This document shows positions 33,004 to 42,096 of a stretch of DNA of 64,000 nt, in pieces. The stretch is from the NCBI GenBank assembly GCA_003220535.1, contig QHSU01000067.1, positions 62,001 to 126,000 on the forward strand, given 5' to 3'. The translations under genes and the position numbers were made by a program. Source of the stretch: Candidatus Rokuibacteriota bacterium. GTDB lineage: Bacteria > Methylomirabilota > Methylomirabilia > Rokubacteriales > CSP1-6. The notes under the pieces are model-generated. The model had not been told where the DNA came from. It saw only the letters and a list, made by a program, of their open reading frames with translations, and ran no database searches. How positions within the stretch are numbered: the stretch's first letter is position 1; the number at the start of each line of letters is the position of its first letter.

Positions 33004-34056
33004 ATGGCCCAATCAAAAGAATTCCCACGACCGTTCGCGACACTGCCCGAAATCCGCCGCGCCGCCCGAGCGCGGCTCCCCCGCGAGGCCTGGAATTTCG
33101 GCGACGGCGGCAGCGAGTCGGAAGCCACGCTGCGCCGCAACCGTCGGCATCTCGACCGCCTCGCGATCGCGCAGAACGTCCTCGTCGACGTCCGCGAGAT
33201 CGACCTGCGCACGAGCCTGCTGGGCGTGCCGCTCTCCTCGCCCGTCGGCGTCGCGCCCATGGGCGGCCTCGTCCTCTTCCATCCCGAGGGCGACGTCGAG
33301 ATGGCGCGCGGAGCCGGCAAGGCCGACACCCTCCAGTGGCTCTCCGGTGCCACCGGCTGGCCGGTCGAGGACGTCGCCAGGGCCGGCGGCGCGCCGCAGA
33401 TGTTCCAGCTCTACCACCACGGCGACCGCGGCTGGGTGGGCGAGCTGCTCAAGCGCGTCGAAGCGTCCGGCTACAAGGCCGTCGCCCTCACCGTCGATAC
33501 GCAGCACTACAGCCGACGCGAGCGCGACATCCTCGCGCGCTGGAGCCCGCGCAAGGCCATGGAGATCGCGCCCAACCCGCGCGGGCCGTTCCACGACTAC
33601 CAGATGCGTCTCACCTGGGCCGATGTCGAGTGGCTGATGAAGACGACGAAGCTGCCGGTGGGGCTCAAGGGCATCATGACCGTTGCCGATGCCCGCCGCG
33701 CCGTCGAGATGGGCGTGCGTCTCATCTGGGTGTCGAATCACGGCGGGCGCCAGCTCGACCACACGCAATCGTCCATCGAAGCGCTGCCGCCGATCGTCGA
33801 GGCGGTCGCCGGGCGTGCCGATGTCGTCGTGGACGGCGGCTTCTCACGCGGCACGGACGTGATCAAGGGCCTGGCGCGTGGGGCGAAGGTGGTCATGGTC
33901 GGACGGACCGCGCTCTGGGGTCTCGGGGCCGACGGCGCCGACGGCGTCGCCCGCGCCTTCGAGATTCTCCGCGAGCAGATGCATATCGCGATGGGGCTCT
34001 GTGGCCGTACGAAGATCGCCGACCTCAAGCCCGACCTGATCTTCAGGGCGGACTGA
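33004..34056 (+). CDS. FMN-dependent alpha-hydroxy acid oxidase family protein
   Basis: A 350-residue protein of the lactate/glycolate oxidase family (TIM barrel, FMN). Typical segments: AWNFGDGGSESEATLRRN at the front, LSSPVGVAPMGGLVLFHPEG, KAVALTVDTQ, VGLKGIMTVADARRAVEMG, and the catalytic-base segment WVSNHGGRQLDHTQSSIEAL followed by VVDGGFSRGTDVIKGLARGA. It oxidises 2-hydroxy acids to 2-keto acids. Adjacent genes (Tat MBL, unknown 520-residue protein) on the same strand suggest an operon. The substrate is unknown. Confidence 0.92.
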   Translation: MAQSKEFPRPFATLPEIRRAARARLPREAWNFGDGGSESEATLRRNRRHLDRLAIAQNVLVDVREIDLRTSLLGVPLSSPVGVAPMGGLVLFHPEGDVEMARGAGKADTLQWLSGATGWPVEDVARAGGAPQMFQLYHHGDRGWVGELLKRVEASGYKAVALTVDTQHYSRRERDILARWSPRKAMEIAPNPRGPFHDYQMRLTWADVEWLMKTTKLPVGLKGIMTVADARRAVEMGVRLIWVSNHGGRQLDHTQSSIEALPPIVEAVAGRADVVVDGGFSRGTDVIKGLARGAKVVMVGRTALWGLGADGADGVARAFEILREQMHIAMGLCGRTKIADLKPDLIFRAD

Positions 34057-34112
34057 AGAGGGCCGATCGAAGAGGCAGTCCACCCAGCCGCTGGTCAGAT
34101 GGAGGTGACGTG

Positions 34113-35219
34113 ATGGCGAAGCAATGGACGCGTCGGCAGGTTCTGGCCCAGATGGGCATCGCGGCAGCGGCCGTGCACACCCTCGATCCCCACGAGCTCT
34201 GTTGTACCGTCGCCGCGCACGCGCAGACGGCGGACAAGGACCTCTTCGAGCTGAAGAAGGTCGCCGACGGCGTCTACGGCGCCATCGCCGCGACCCGATT
34301 CAAGGTCAACTGCAACGCCGCGGTGATCATGACCGACGACGGCGTGATCGTCGTCGATTCCCACTCCAAGCCCTCGGCCTCGCGCGCGATGTACACGCAG
34401 ATCCAGGGGATCACCAAGAAGCCGGTCATCAAAGTCATCAACACGCACTTCCACTGGGACCACTGGCAGGGCAACGAGTCGTACGCGGCGACGAACCCGA
34501 AGCTGGAGATCATCGCCTCCCAGCAGACGAAGGAAAACTTGACGAAGCCGGACGCGGGCGTGGGCGGTGTCCCCTACATCGAAAAGCAACTGGCGGCATT
34601 GCCCGGTGAGATCGACAAGCTGAAGAGCGACATTCAGAAGGAGTCGGATCCCGGCAAGAAGAAGAATCTCGAGGCCAACCTGCAACAGGCCGAGTCCTTC
34701 ATGCAAGAGCTCAAGCAGATGAAGCCGGCGCTGCCGACGCGGACGGTCACCACCACGGTGACGCTGAAGGAGCACGGCCGCGAGATCCAGCTGCACGTGC
34801 TGGGTCGGGGCCACACCAACGGCGATCTCTACATCTATCTGCCGAAGGAGAAGGTCATCGCCACCGGAGACGCGCTGATCGACTGGATGCCGTTCTTGAA
34901 CGACGGCTACCCGGAAGACTGGGTGCAGACCCTGACCGCCGTGGAGAAGCTCGACTTCACGCACATCGTCCCCGGCCACGGCGACGTCCTGCCCAAGAGC
35001 CATCTCACGTTCTTCCGAGGCTATCTCACCGACCTCATCGCCGCCGTGAAGAAGGCGTCTGCCGACGGCGCCACGCTGGCGGAGATGCAGACCAAGATCG
35101 GCGACCAGCTGGCGCCGAAGTACGAGGCCGGGATGTCGAAGTATCCGGTCGGGCGGTATCGCGACCGCATCGGGCAAAACGTCGAGATGGTTCACAAGAA
35201 GGTCGTCAACAAGGCCTGA
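34113..35219 (+). CDS. Tat-exported MBL-fold metallo-hydrolase
   Basis: A 368-residue paralogue of the MBL protein at 3861-4856, here with a twin-arginine leader MAKQWTRRQVLAQMG and cleavage after AHA near residue 37. The metal motif THFHWDHWQG (His112, His114, Asp116, His117) is intact, with the same long helical insertion (residues about 135-190), LGRGHTNGDLYIYLP, ATGDALIDW and IVPGHGDVLP. GGAGG sits upstream of the ATG. A Cys pair (ELCCTV) before the mature start recalls the MDCC start of the cytoplasmic copy. It probably acts on a periplasmic ester or thioester. The substrate is unknown. Confidence 0.88.
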   Translation: MAKQWTRRQVLAQMGIAAAAVHTLDPHELCCTVAAHAQTADKDLFELKKVADGVYGAIAATRFKVNCNAAVIMTDDGVIVVDSHSKPSASRAMYTQIQGITKKPVIKVINTHFHWDHWQGNESYAATNPKLEIIASQQTKENLTKPDAGVGGVPYIEKQLAALPGEIDKLKSDIQKESDPGKKKNLEANLQQAESFMQELKQMKPALPTRTVTTTVTLKEHGREIQLHVLGRGHTNGDLYIYLPKEKVIATGDALIDWMPFLNDGYPEDWVQTLTAVEKLDFTHIVPGHGDVLPKSHLTFFRGYLTDLIAAVKKASADGATLAEMQTKIGDQLAPKYEAGMSKYPVGRYRDRIGQNVEMVHKKVVNKA

Positions 35220-35226
35220 GGATTCC

Positions 35227-36789
35227 ATGGCGACGACAGCCGCGGTCCTGAACGAGTCGGTGCCCACCGCCGAGTACGCACGCCTGGAAGAGCGCATCAT
35301 CGCGCGCGACCAGAAGGGCGCCAGCGACGTGCTCTACCGGCTCATGAAGCAGGGTCGCCCCGTGACCGAGATCACGCGCGAGACGGTGCGCATCCACGCG
35401 CCGTACACGCACGTGCCCTATCACCAGCGGCTCGACGACGGCGTCGTCAAGTTCGTGAACAACGATCACTGTCTGTTGAGCGAGCGGGTGGGCCTGCCGC
35501 TCGCGTCGATGATCTGCCCCGAGCTGCGCCTGCTGCCGATGGCGCAGACCGTCTGGTACATGCCGACCGGGCTCGATCCGTGGAATCAGCTGATCGGCAA
35601 GGCCCCGGGCCACTACACCCGCCTCTACGACATCACGGTGCACACGACGCCGCCCGCGCCCGAGGCGCACTGGCCGGACCAGGAGCCGTTGCAGATCGAC
35701 GGCACGCTGCGCGAGCGCCTCAACCACTGGTTGACGCTCGTGCAGCGCGGCGACGTGCTGCAGTCGTACCGCGTCTTCCTCGGACTGATGCAGGACGTGC
35801 CGAACCGGCGGCACGTCCTCGCCCATCTCGCGTTCGCCGGCCTCATCGACGTGCAAGACCGCATGTGGCACAACCGCTCGTACACGACCGGCCACAAGGG
35901 CTACCGCGCGCGCGCCACCATCGAGCTCGGCGAGGCCATCGGCTGGGACCAGGCGCATCACGTGCTCTACGCCGGCGTGCCCGACATCGCGGTGGGTCCG
36001 CGCTGGTATTCCGGCTACGAGCTCGGCTGCAACGTCGTCCAGAACCTGCTCGACGGCCGCGACCAGGAGCTGCTCCGCCAGGACACGCCGCTCACACCGG
36101 CCGAAGAGGCGATGCTGATCGACGTCATCACCCGCCAGCGCGAGTTCTCCGTCGTCGACGCCCTGGTGGCGCTGCTCCAGGCCGGGCGCGGCGCACGTCG
36201 CATCCTCGACGCCATCCAGATCGCCGCCGCCCAGGTCATTCTCGAGACGGGCGAGCCGAACAACTACTCGATGGCCCAGCACGGCTACGAGTACTGCAAC
36301 ACGGTCGGCTGGTTCTACGACACCTTCGACCACCCGCACCGCCTCAAGCTTCTCTTCGTCGCCGCGCTCTTCATCAACCGTGGCGCCGAGCACCAGGCCA
36401 ACACGCCGGGCAACGGCCGCCGCACGATCGCGCCGCCGGCGGGTTCGGAGGCCTGGTCGTCGCGCCAAATTCTCGAAAGGCTGGAGCGGGCGCTGCTGGC
36501 GCTCAGGCCCGAGGAATCAGTAGACCTGACCGCCGCGTATCTGAAGGGTGGCTACGACCGCGCGCCCCTCGTGCAGACGCTGGCGACCGCCGCCTGCAAG
36601 ATCGGGAACGACCCGCACAACCAGGAGCTCGGGCTCTGCACGCTCGAGGACTACCTGCACACCAAGGCGCACGACCGCGACCGGCTCTTACTGGCGAGCG
36701 CGCAGCACACGGCGGGACACAAGAAGTACGGGGATCCGCTCGAGGCGTATCGGCGCTTCGCGGAGGCGATGGAGCTGGACGGGCGCTAG
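35227..36789 (+). CDS. Conserved-looking protein of unknown function, 520 residues
   Basis: I do not recognise the family. The protein is soluble, without a signal peptide, and mainly helical, with unusually many His, Trp and Tyr (HAPYTHVPYHQRLDD, HVLAHLAFAGLIDVQDRMWH, DQAHHVLYAGV, EPNNYSMAQHGYEYCNTVGW, LASAQHTAGHKKYGD). Several conserved-looking His/Glu pairs suggest a metal- or heme-binding helical enzyme. Questin-oxidase-like proteins were considered but not confirmed. It starts 7 bases after the Tat MBL gene, so it belongs to the FMN oxidase-MBL operon and may process the same compound. Confidence 0.75.
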   Translation: MATTAAVLNESVPTAEYARLEERIIARDQKGASDVLYRLMKQGRPVTEITRETVRIHAPYTHVPYHQRLDDGVVKFVNNDHCLLSERVGLPLASMICPELRLLPMAQTVWYMPTGLDPWNQLIGKAPGHYTRLYDITVHTTPPAPEAHWPDQEPLQIDGTLRERLNHWLTLVQRGDVLQSYRVFLGLMQDVPNRRHVLAHLAFAGLIDVQDRMWHNRSYTTGHKGYRARATIELGEAIGWDQAHHVLYAGVPDIAVGPRWYSGYELGCNVVQNLLDGRDQELLRQDTPLTPAEEAMLIDVITRQREFSVVDALVALLQAGRGARRILDAIQIAAAQVILETGEPNNYSMAQHGYEYCNTVGWFYDTFDHPHRLKLLFVAALFINRGAEHQANTPGNGRRTIAPPAGSEAWSSRQILERLERALLALRPEESVDLTAAYLKGGYDRAPLVQTLATAACKIGNDPHNQELGLCTLEDYLHTKAHDRDRLLLASAQHTAGHKKYGDPLEAYRRFAEAMELDGR

Positions 36790-36809
36790 CTGGTTCGTGC
36801 GGGCCTCGG

Positions 36810-37115
36810 CTACTTCGCCGCCTGCTCCTTGATCTCGACGATCTTACGGTCGCGATCGCTCGCCAGGCGGTCCCGGTCGCGGGCCAGCTCGCTCTCGAGC
36901 TTCTCGACCTCTTCGCGGGTCTGCGCTTTGTGGAGCGCGTCCCGATGGAGAATCTCGCGCTCGGCCATTCTCGCCTGATAGACCTGCCGCGCCTCGGCGA
37001 TCGCCGCCTTCTGCTGGTCGGACAGCGGGCGCTCCTCGACCCCGGCCTCGCGGTCCTTCTGCCGGAGGCGCTCCATTGCGAGCTCGTACGCGCTCTTGGG
37101 ACCGTCGGAGGGCAT
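36810..37115 (-). CDS. Small coiled-coil hypothetical protein
   Basis: A 101-residue, highly charged helical protein (SAYELAMERLRQKDREAG, EARQVYQARMAERE, EVEKLESELARDRDRLAS), very probably one long coiled coil. It starts MPSDGPKSA at ATG 37115, with TACACT 7 bases before it. Similar short proteins are common in related uncultured genomes (memory-based). Function unknown. It is convergent with the 520-residue gene. Confidence 0.7.
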   Translation of the reverse strand: MPSDGPKSAYELAMERLRQKDREAGVEERPLSDQQKAAIAEARQVYQARMAEREILHRDALHKAQTREEVEKLESELARDRDRLASDRDRKIVEIKEQAAK

Positions 37116-37122
37116 CGCAGCT

Positions 37123-37128
37123 AGTGTA
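37123..37128 (-). promoter_or_regulatory. Candidate -10 element for the coiled-coil gene
   Basis: TACACT on the minus strand 7 bases before the ATG at 37115 and no ribosome site, another possible leaderless start. Confidence 0.35.
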
Positions 37129-37253
37129 ACCCGAGACGGCACGAGAGCTCCGCCACGACCTCGAGCCGATTTGTTCGAGGGCCCGGTCGCGAGTCGGAGC
37201 TCAGTCAGCAATCTGCCCCGGCGAGAGTAAGCTGAGCCCGGGGCAGCCCCATC

Positions 37254-38270
37254 ATGGATGTGCTGGTCACCGGCGCCACCGGCTTCGTAGGAGCGAATGT
37301 GGCGCGCCTGCTCGTGGCCGACGGTTACCGCGTCCGGGTCTTGGCCCGCCCGGCCAGCAGCCTGAGGGCGCTCGAGGGCTGCCCGGTCGAGCTGCGGCGC
37401 GGCGATGCCCTCGAGCCCGACTCCGTGGCCCGGGCGATCACGGGTTGTGCGCGGGTCTTTCACGTAGCGGGCGACTACCGGCTCTGGGCCCCCAATCCTG
37501 GCGAGATTTATCGCAACAACGTGGACGGTACGCGCACAGTGCTCGAAGCCTGCGCGCGGGCCCGCGTCGAGCGCGTGGTCTACACTTCGAGTATCGGCAC
37601 GCTTGGCCTGCCCAAGGACGGCGGGCCCGCCACCGAGACCACACCCGTGAGCCTCGACGACATGATCGGCCCCTACAAGCGCTCCAAGTTCCTCGCTGAA
37701 CGCGTGGCCGAGGAGTACGCTGCCCGGGGGCTGCCCGTCGTCATCGTCAACCCGAGCGCTCCCTTCGGGCCGTGGGACGTCAAGCCCACACCCACCGGCC
37801 AGATGGTCCTGGACTATCTCCGCGGGCGCATGTTCGCCACCCTCGACACCGGCCTCAACCTGGTCCACGTGGCCGACGTCGCTCACGGGCACCTGCTGGC
37901 CGCCTCGAGCGGGCGCGTGGGAGAGAAGTACATCCTCGGCGGCGAGAACCACTCGCTGACCGAGATCTTCCGCATGCTCGCGCGCATCACCGGCATCCGC
38001 GCTCCACGCGTGCGCATGCCCCATGCCCTGATCTATCTGATCGCGCTGGCAAGCGAGGGGCTCGCGCGCGCCACGGGCCATTCGCCGCGCGTGCCGCTCA
38101 TCGGCGTTCGCATGGCCCGCAAGCACATGTACGTCAGCGCGGACAAGGCCGTGCGGGAGCTCGGGCTGTTGCAGACACCGGTCGAGCAAGCGCTGCGCGA
38201 TGCCGTAGATTGGTTCATCGGCCACGGCTACGCGCCGTCGCCGCCGGCCTATCGGCCTCACGCCGCCTGA
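37254..38270 (+). CDS. hpnA: Hopanoid-associated sugar epimerase HpnA
   Basis: A 338-residue extended-SDR epimerase matching HpnA across its length: VLVTGATGFVGANVARLL, VFHVAGDYRLWAPNPGEIYRNNVDG, VVYTSSIGTLGLPKDGGPA, the YKRSK catalytic pair, VIVNPSAPFGPWDVKPTPTG and the end LNLVHVADVAHGHLLA. HpnA acts in building the sugar-derived side chain of hopanoids in many hpn clusters. No squalene-hopene cyclase is in the window. The next genes are a P450 (11-base gap) and, facing it, an MMPL exporter. Confidence 0.92.
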   Translation: MDVLVTGATGFVGANVARLLVADGYRVRVLARPASSLRALEGCPVELRRGDALEPDSVARAITGCARVFHVAGDYRLWAPNPGEIYRNNVDGTRTVLEACARARVERVVYTSSIGTLGLPKDGGPATETTPVSLDDMIGPYKRSKFLAERVAEEYAARGLPVVIVNPSAPFGPWDVKPTPTGQMVLDYLRGRMFATLDTGLNLVHVADVAHGHLLAASSGRVGEKYILGGENHSLTEIFRMLARITGIRAPRVRMPHALIYLIALASEGLARATGHSPRVPLIGVRMARKHMYVSADKAVRELGLLQTPVEQALRDAVDWFIGHGYAPSPPAYRPHAA

Positions 38271-38280
38271 ACACGCACGG

Positions 38281-39645
38281 ATGTTCGTCGCCACGTCCCG
38301 CCGCACACCGCCCGGCCCCAGGGGCTATCCGCTCGTGGGCGCGTTCCCAAAAGCGCGGCACGATCCCCTGGGCTTCTTCACGGAATGCGCGCGGCGCTAC
38401 GGTGACGTGGTCTCCATGCGGCTCGGCGTGCATCACGTCTATCTGCTGAGCCATCCTGACCACGTCAAGCACGTGCTGCAGGACAATGCCCGCGCGTATG
38501 CCAAGGGCCCGACCGCCACGCGCGTGCGGGCACTCTTCGGCGATAGCCTCACCATGATCGACGGCGACCGCTGGCGCCAGCGGCGCCGGCAGGTCCAGCT
38601 CGCCTTTCAGCCTGGCCACCACGGGCACTTCGCTGCCGTCGTCACGCGCGCCGCCGCCGAAATGCTCGAGCGCTGGCGGCGCCTGGCCGATCGCACCGAG
38701 CTCGTCGAGGTCGTGAGCGAAATGCGCCGCCTCACGCAGACGATCATCATCCGGGCGTGCTTCGGCCAGCTTCCCGCCGGCGAGGTGGAGACCCTCAGCG
38801 AGGCGATGGATGCAGCCGTAGGCTACGTGGACCGCCAGCTCTGGAGCTCCGTCGGCTGGCTCGAGCTGCCCACGCCAGCCGGCGTGCGCTATCGGCGGGC
38901 CGTCGGTGTCATCGACACCCTCGTCTCGCGAAAGCTGAACGAGGCCCGTGGTTCGGCTCCTCCGCCGGGCTCTCTGCTCGCCGCGCTCCTGGAATCACCG
39001 GTGGCAGCCGGCCGCGAGCCATTCACCGACGCCGAGCTGCACGACGAGCTGAAGACCATTCTGATCGCGGGCCATACGACTACGGCGAGCGCGCTGGCCT
39101 GGACCTGGTATGTGCTCTCAGACCATCCCGACGCGATGGGACGGCTCGTTGAAGAATGCCGCGCGGTCCTGGGCGGTCGGGCCCCGGGCATGGAGGCTCT
39201 CCCGCGCCTCGGCTACACGCGCCGAGTGATCGAAGAGGTCCTCCGACTCTATCCACCGACCTGGCTCACCGCGCGCACACCGATCGAGGATGACACGCTC
39301 GGCGGCTACACCATCCCCACCGGCGCGCTCGTGCTGTTGAGCCCGTACCTCACCCACCGTCATCCGGCGGTCTGGGAAGCGCCCGAGCGCTTCGACCCCG
39401 AGCGCTTCAGCCCCGCGCGCGCGGCTACCCACCCGGCCTTCTCTTATTTCCCCTTTGGCGGTGGCCCCCGCCGCTGCATCGGCAGCGGCTTCGCCACCGC
39501 CGAGATGCAGCTCATCGTCGCCCACGTGGCCCAGCGTTACCGGCTCGTGCTGCTGCCCAGTGCCCGCATCGTTCCCGCGGCCGGTCTCACACTGCGTCCA
39601 AGCCCGGCGGTACCGGTAGAGCTCCAGCGAACAGGTGATGATTGA
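38281..39645 (+). CDS. Cytochrome P450
   Basis: A 454-residue P450: oxygen-binding helix ILIAGHTTTASALAWTWYVL (A/G-G-x-T-T), ExxR as EEVLRLYPPTW, PERF region FDPERFSPARA, and the heme loop FPFGGGPRRCIGSGFA with Cys399. No membrane anchor, so soluble. It most resembles the CYP102/CYP4-like fatty-acid or terpenoid group by its FGGGPRRCIG loop, without certainty. It lies 11 bases after hpnA on the same strand, so hydroxylation of a hopanoid or other lipid is plausible (inference). Confidence 0.93.
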   Translation: MFVATSRRTPPGPRGYPLVGAFPKARHDPLGFFTECARRYGDVVSMRLGVHHVYLLSHPDHVKHVLQDNARAYAKGPTATRVRALFGDSLTMIDGDRWRQRRRQVQLAFQPGHHGHFAAVVTRAAAEMLERWRRLADRTELVEVVSEMRRLTQTIIIRACFGQLPAGEVETLSEAMDAAVGYVDRQLWSSVGWLELPTPAGVRYRRAVGVIDTLVSRKLNEARGSAPPPGSLLAALLESPVAAGREPFTDAELHDELKTILIAGHTTTASALAWTWYVLSDHPDAMGRLVEECRAVLGGRAPGMEALPRLGYTRRVIEEVLRLYPPTWLTARTPIEDDTLGGYTIPTGALVLLSPYLTHRHPAVWEAPERFDPERFSPARAATHPAFSYFPFGGGPRRCIGSGFATAEMQLIVAHVAQRYRLVLLPSARIVPAAGLTLRPSPAVPVELQRTGDD

Positions 39646-39705
39646 AGGCGGGTAGTACCTTCCTTACATCCGGCGCGGAATCGCGCAGGTAGTGAACAGA
39701 TCGGA

Positions 39706-42096
39706 CTACCGCACGACGCGCGCCCGCCAGCGAGCGAGGGGCGCCGGCGCCCACCAGTTCCAGCGGCCCAGTAACCGCATCGTGGCCGGCACCAGGAGCA
39801 TGCGCACGACGGTGGCGTCCACCACGACGGCGATCCCCATGCCGATGCCGATGGCCTTGATCACCACGAGGTCGGCCAGGGCGAAGCCGAAGAAGACAGC
39901 GGCCATGATGGCGGCCGCGGCGGTGATGAGACGGCCGGTACGCTCGAGCCCCACGGCGACGGCCAGCGCGTTGTCGGCGCTCCGCTGGTACTCCTCGCGG
40001 ATGCGCGAGAGGAGCAGCACGCCGTAGTCCATCGATAGGCCGAACGTCACGCAGAACATGATGAGCGGGGTACCGCTTTCGATGGGGCCGGGCGTGAAGT
40101 TGAGCCAGCGGGCCAGGTGGCCGTCCTGGAAGATCCACACCAGCGCGCCGTACGAGGCGCTGATGGACAGGAAGTTCATGATCACCGCCTTGAAGGGGAG
40201 CAGGAGCGAGCCCAGGAGCCAGAACAGGGCGAGGCAGGTCGCGGCGACGATGATCGCCACCGCGCGCGGCGCATGGTCCCGCACCAGGCCGGTGAAGTCC
40301 AGGTCGAACGCGGTGTGGCCGGTGACGAGCACGCGCGCGTCCGCCACGGTGCGCTCGGCGCGGATCCGCCGAACCAGCGCGTGCGCCGCGTCGCTCCCGG
40401 CGGCGTGCGGCGTGTGCAGGACCAGGATGGCGATGTGCTGGCCGACCGTCTGCGCGAGCGCGGCCTGGATCATCGGCGGTCGCGCGTCGGCGGGCATGAC
40501 GGCCAGCGCCTGGTACTGGGCCCGCGTGATCGCCGGGTCGAGCGTCACGAAGCTCTCCACACGACTCACGTCCGGCTCGCGAGCGAGGCGCCGGCTGTAG
40601 TCGTAGAGCCGGTCGATCCGCGGCGTCGTGAGCGGTGAGCCCTCGCCGTAGTCGAGGACGACGAGGATGCGGTTCGTCTCCTGTCCGGGGAACTCACGGC
40701 GCAAGATCTCCTCGCCCCGTCGAGCCTCGGCGCCGGGCGGCAACATGCCGATGTCGGTCGCCCCGAGCCGGATCCGGGTGAAGGGAGAACCCAGCAGCAG
40801 GAGCGCGGCGGTCACCGGGAGCAGGATCTTCCAGGGATGGGCCATGACCATTGCGGTCAGTCCCCTCCAGAAGCTCTGCGCCGTCCGGCCCTGGCCCGGC
40901 CGGAGCACCGGCCACGCATCCACTCTGGGCCCCAGCACCGCCAGCAGGGCCGGCAGGAATGTCAGGCTATAGAGCACGGCGAAGGAGACCACGATGGTGC
41001 CGCAGAGCCCGATGGACCCGAGGTTCCCAAGGCCGAGCGCGTAAAGGCCGAGCAGCCCCACCGCCACTGTGAGGCCGGAGAAGAAGATAGAAACGCCCGC
41101 CGTCCCCAGCGTCCGGCCCAGGGCGTCGGCGACGGAGCTCTGGCGGATTTCTTCCCGGAAGCGGCTCACGATGAAAAGCGAGTAGTCGATGGCGACCGCC
41201 AGCCCGATCATGGTCACGACGTTGCTCGCATAGATCGAGACGGAGCTGACACGGGAGAGCAGCCCGGTGCCCGCCAGGCCCCCAGCCACGGCCAGGAGCC
41301 CGACGCCGAAGGGCAACGCTGCGGCCATCACGGAGCCGAAGGCCAGGAGCAGCAGCACCGGAACCACCGGAAGGATCACCGTCTCGGCCCGCCACACGTC
41401 ACGGCGAGTGGTCTCGGTAAAGTCATGATGGAGAGCGAGCGCTCCCGCCGCGACCACGCCGAGCACGTCGGACCGCACGAGCGGCCGGAGCTGGGCGTAA
41501 GCCTCGCCCCCCTCGGCCGCGAACACCATCGACTCCACGGCCGAGCTATAGCCCCGCAACTCGACGGACGCCCGCGTGTAGCGGCCGTCTCGCGACACCC
41601 GCTCGGGGTCGACGGGGGAGATGTCCCACGCCGTGCGTACGGCCGCGACCCGGGGATGGTCGCGCAACGGCGCGAGGGCTCGGAGGACCTCGGCGCGGAC
41701 GGTGGGGTGCGAGGCGGGCAGCGTCGGGTGCCGGAAGATGAGGTGGAAGGCCAGGGGGCGCGCCGGCAGGTCGCGTTGCATCCGGTTCAACGCCTGGCCC
41801 GATTCGGTCTCAGTCGGAACGAGCGTGCTGTCGAACCGTCCTCCGTGGCCCATCAACCAAAGGGAGACGCCCGAGGACAGCATCGACAGGACGAGGACGA
41901 TCCAGCGGCGGCGATGGACGAATCGCCCCCAGGACGTGAGCAGTTCACACCCGATCGGCCGGCGGGTCTGGGAGGTCCGCCGCGCGCCGGAGCCGAGCCT
42001 CGGCGTCCGTGATGTGCGAGCCCCCGCGCAAGATGCTCTGGGCCATGCTGAGCATCGAGTAGCCGTTCCGGGCCTCGGCCTGGAACCGTTCCGCAA
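39706..42096 (-). CDS. MMPL-family (RND) exporter
   Basis: Two-fold repeated MMPL permease of about 745 residues with 12 membrane helices and two large periplasmic loops. Motifs: YASNVVTMIGLAVAIDYSLF in the first half and ITFGLSMDYGVLLLSR-like in the second (FCVTFGLSMDYGVLLLSRI). The family exports lipids and includes hopanoid exporter HpnN and mycobacterial MmpL. The start is unclear. The first helix begins RRRWIVLVLSML, but the only ATG upstream (42096) lies 150 bases inside the KARI-like gene and its extra residues are not MMPL-like. A CTG at 41943, just after the upstream stop, fits better. It faces hpnA-P450. Confidence 0.87.
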   Translation of the reverse strand: MRNGSRPRPGTATRCSAWPRASCAGARTSRTPRLGSGARRTSQTRRPIGCELLTSWGRFVHRRRWIVLVLSMLSSGVSLWLMGHGGRFDSTLVPTETESGQALNRMQRDLPARPLAFHLIFRHPTLPASHPTVRAEVLRALAPLRDHPRVAAVRTAWDISPVDPERVSRDGRYTRASVELRGYSSAVESMVFAAEGGEAYAQLRPLVRSDVLGVVAAGALALHHDFTETTRRDVWRAETVILPVVPVLLLLAFGSVMAAALPFGVGLLAVAGGLAGTGLLSRVSSVSIYASNVVTMIGLAVAIDYSLFIVSRFREEIRQSSVADALGRTLGTAGVSIFFSGLTVAVGLLGLYALGLGNLGSIGLCGTIVVSFAVLYSLTFLPALLAVLGPRVDAWPVLRPGQGRTAQSFWRGLTAMVMAHPWKILLPVTAALLLLGSPFTRIRLGATDIGMLPPGAEARRGEEILRREFPGQETNRILVVLDYGEGSPLTTPRIDRLYDYSRRLAREPDVSRVESFVTLDPAITRAQYQALAVMPADARPPMIQAALAQTVGQHIAILVLHTPHAAGSDAAHALVRRIRAERTVADARVLVTGHTAFDLDFTGLVRDHAPRAVAIIVAATCLALFWLLGSLLLPFKAVIMNFLSISASYGALVWIFQDGHLARWLNFTPGPIESGTPLIMFCVTFGLSMDYGVLLLSRIREEYQRSADNALAVAVGLERTGRLITAAAAIMAAVFFGFALADLVVIKAIGIGMGIAVVVDATVVRMLLVPATMRLLGRWNWWAPAPLARWRARVVR

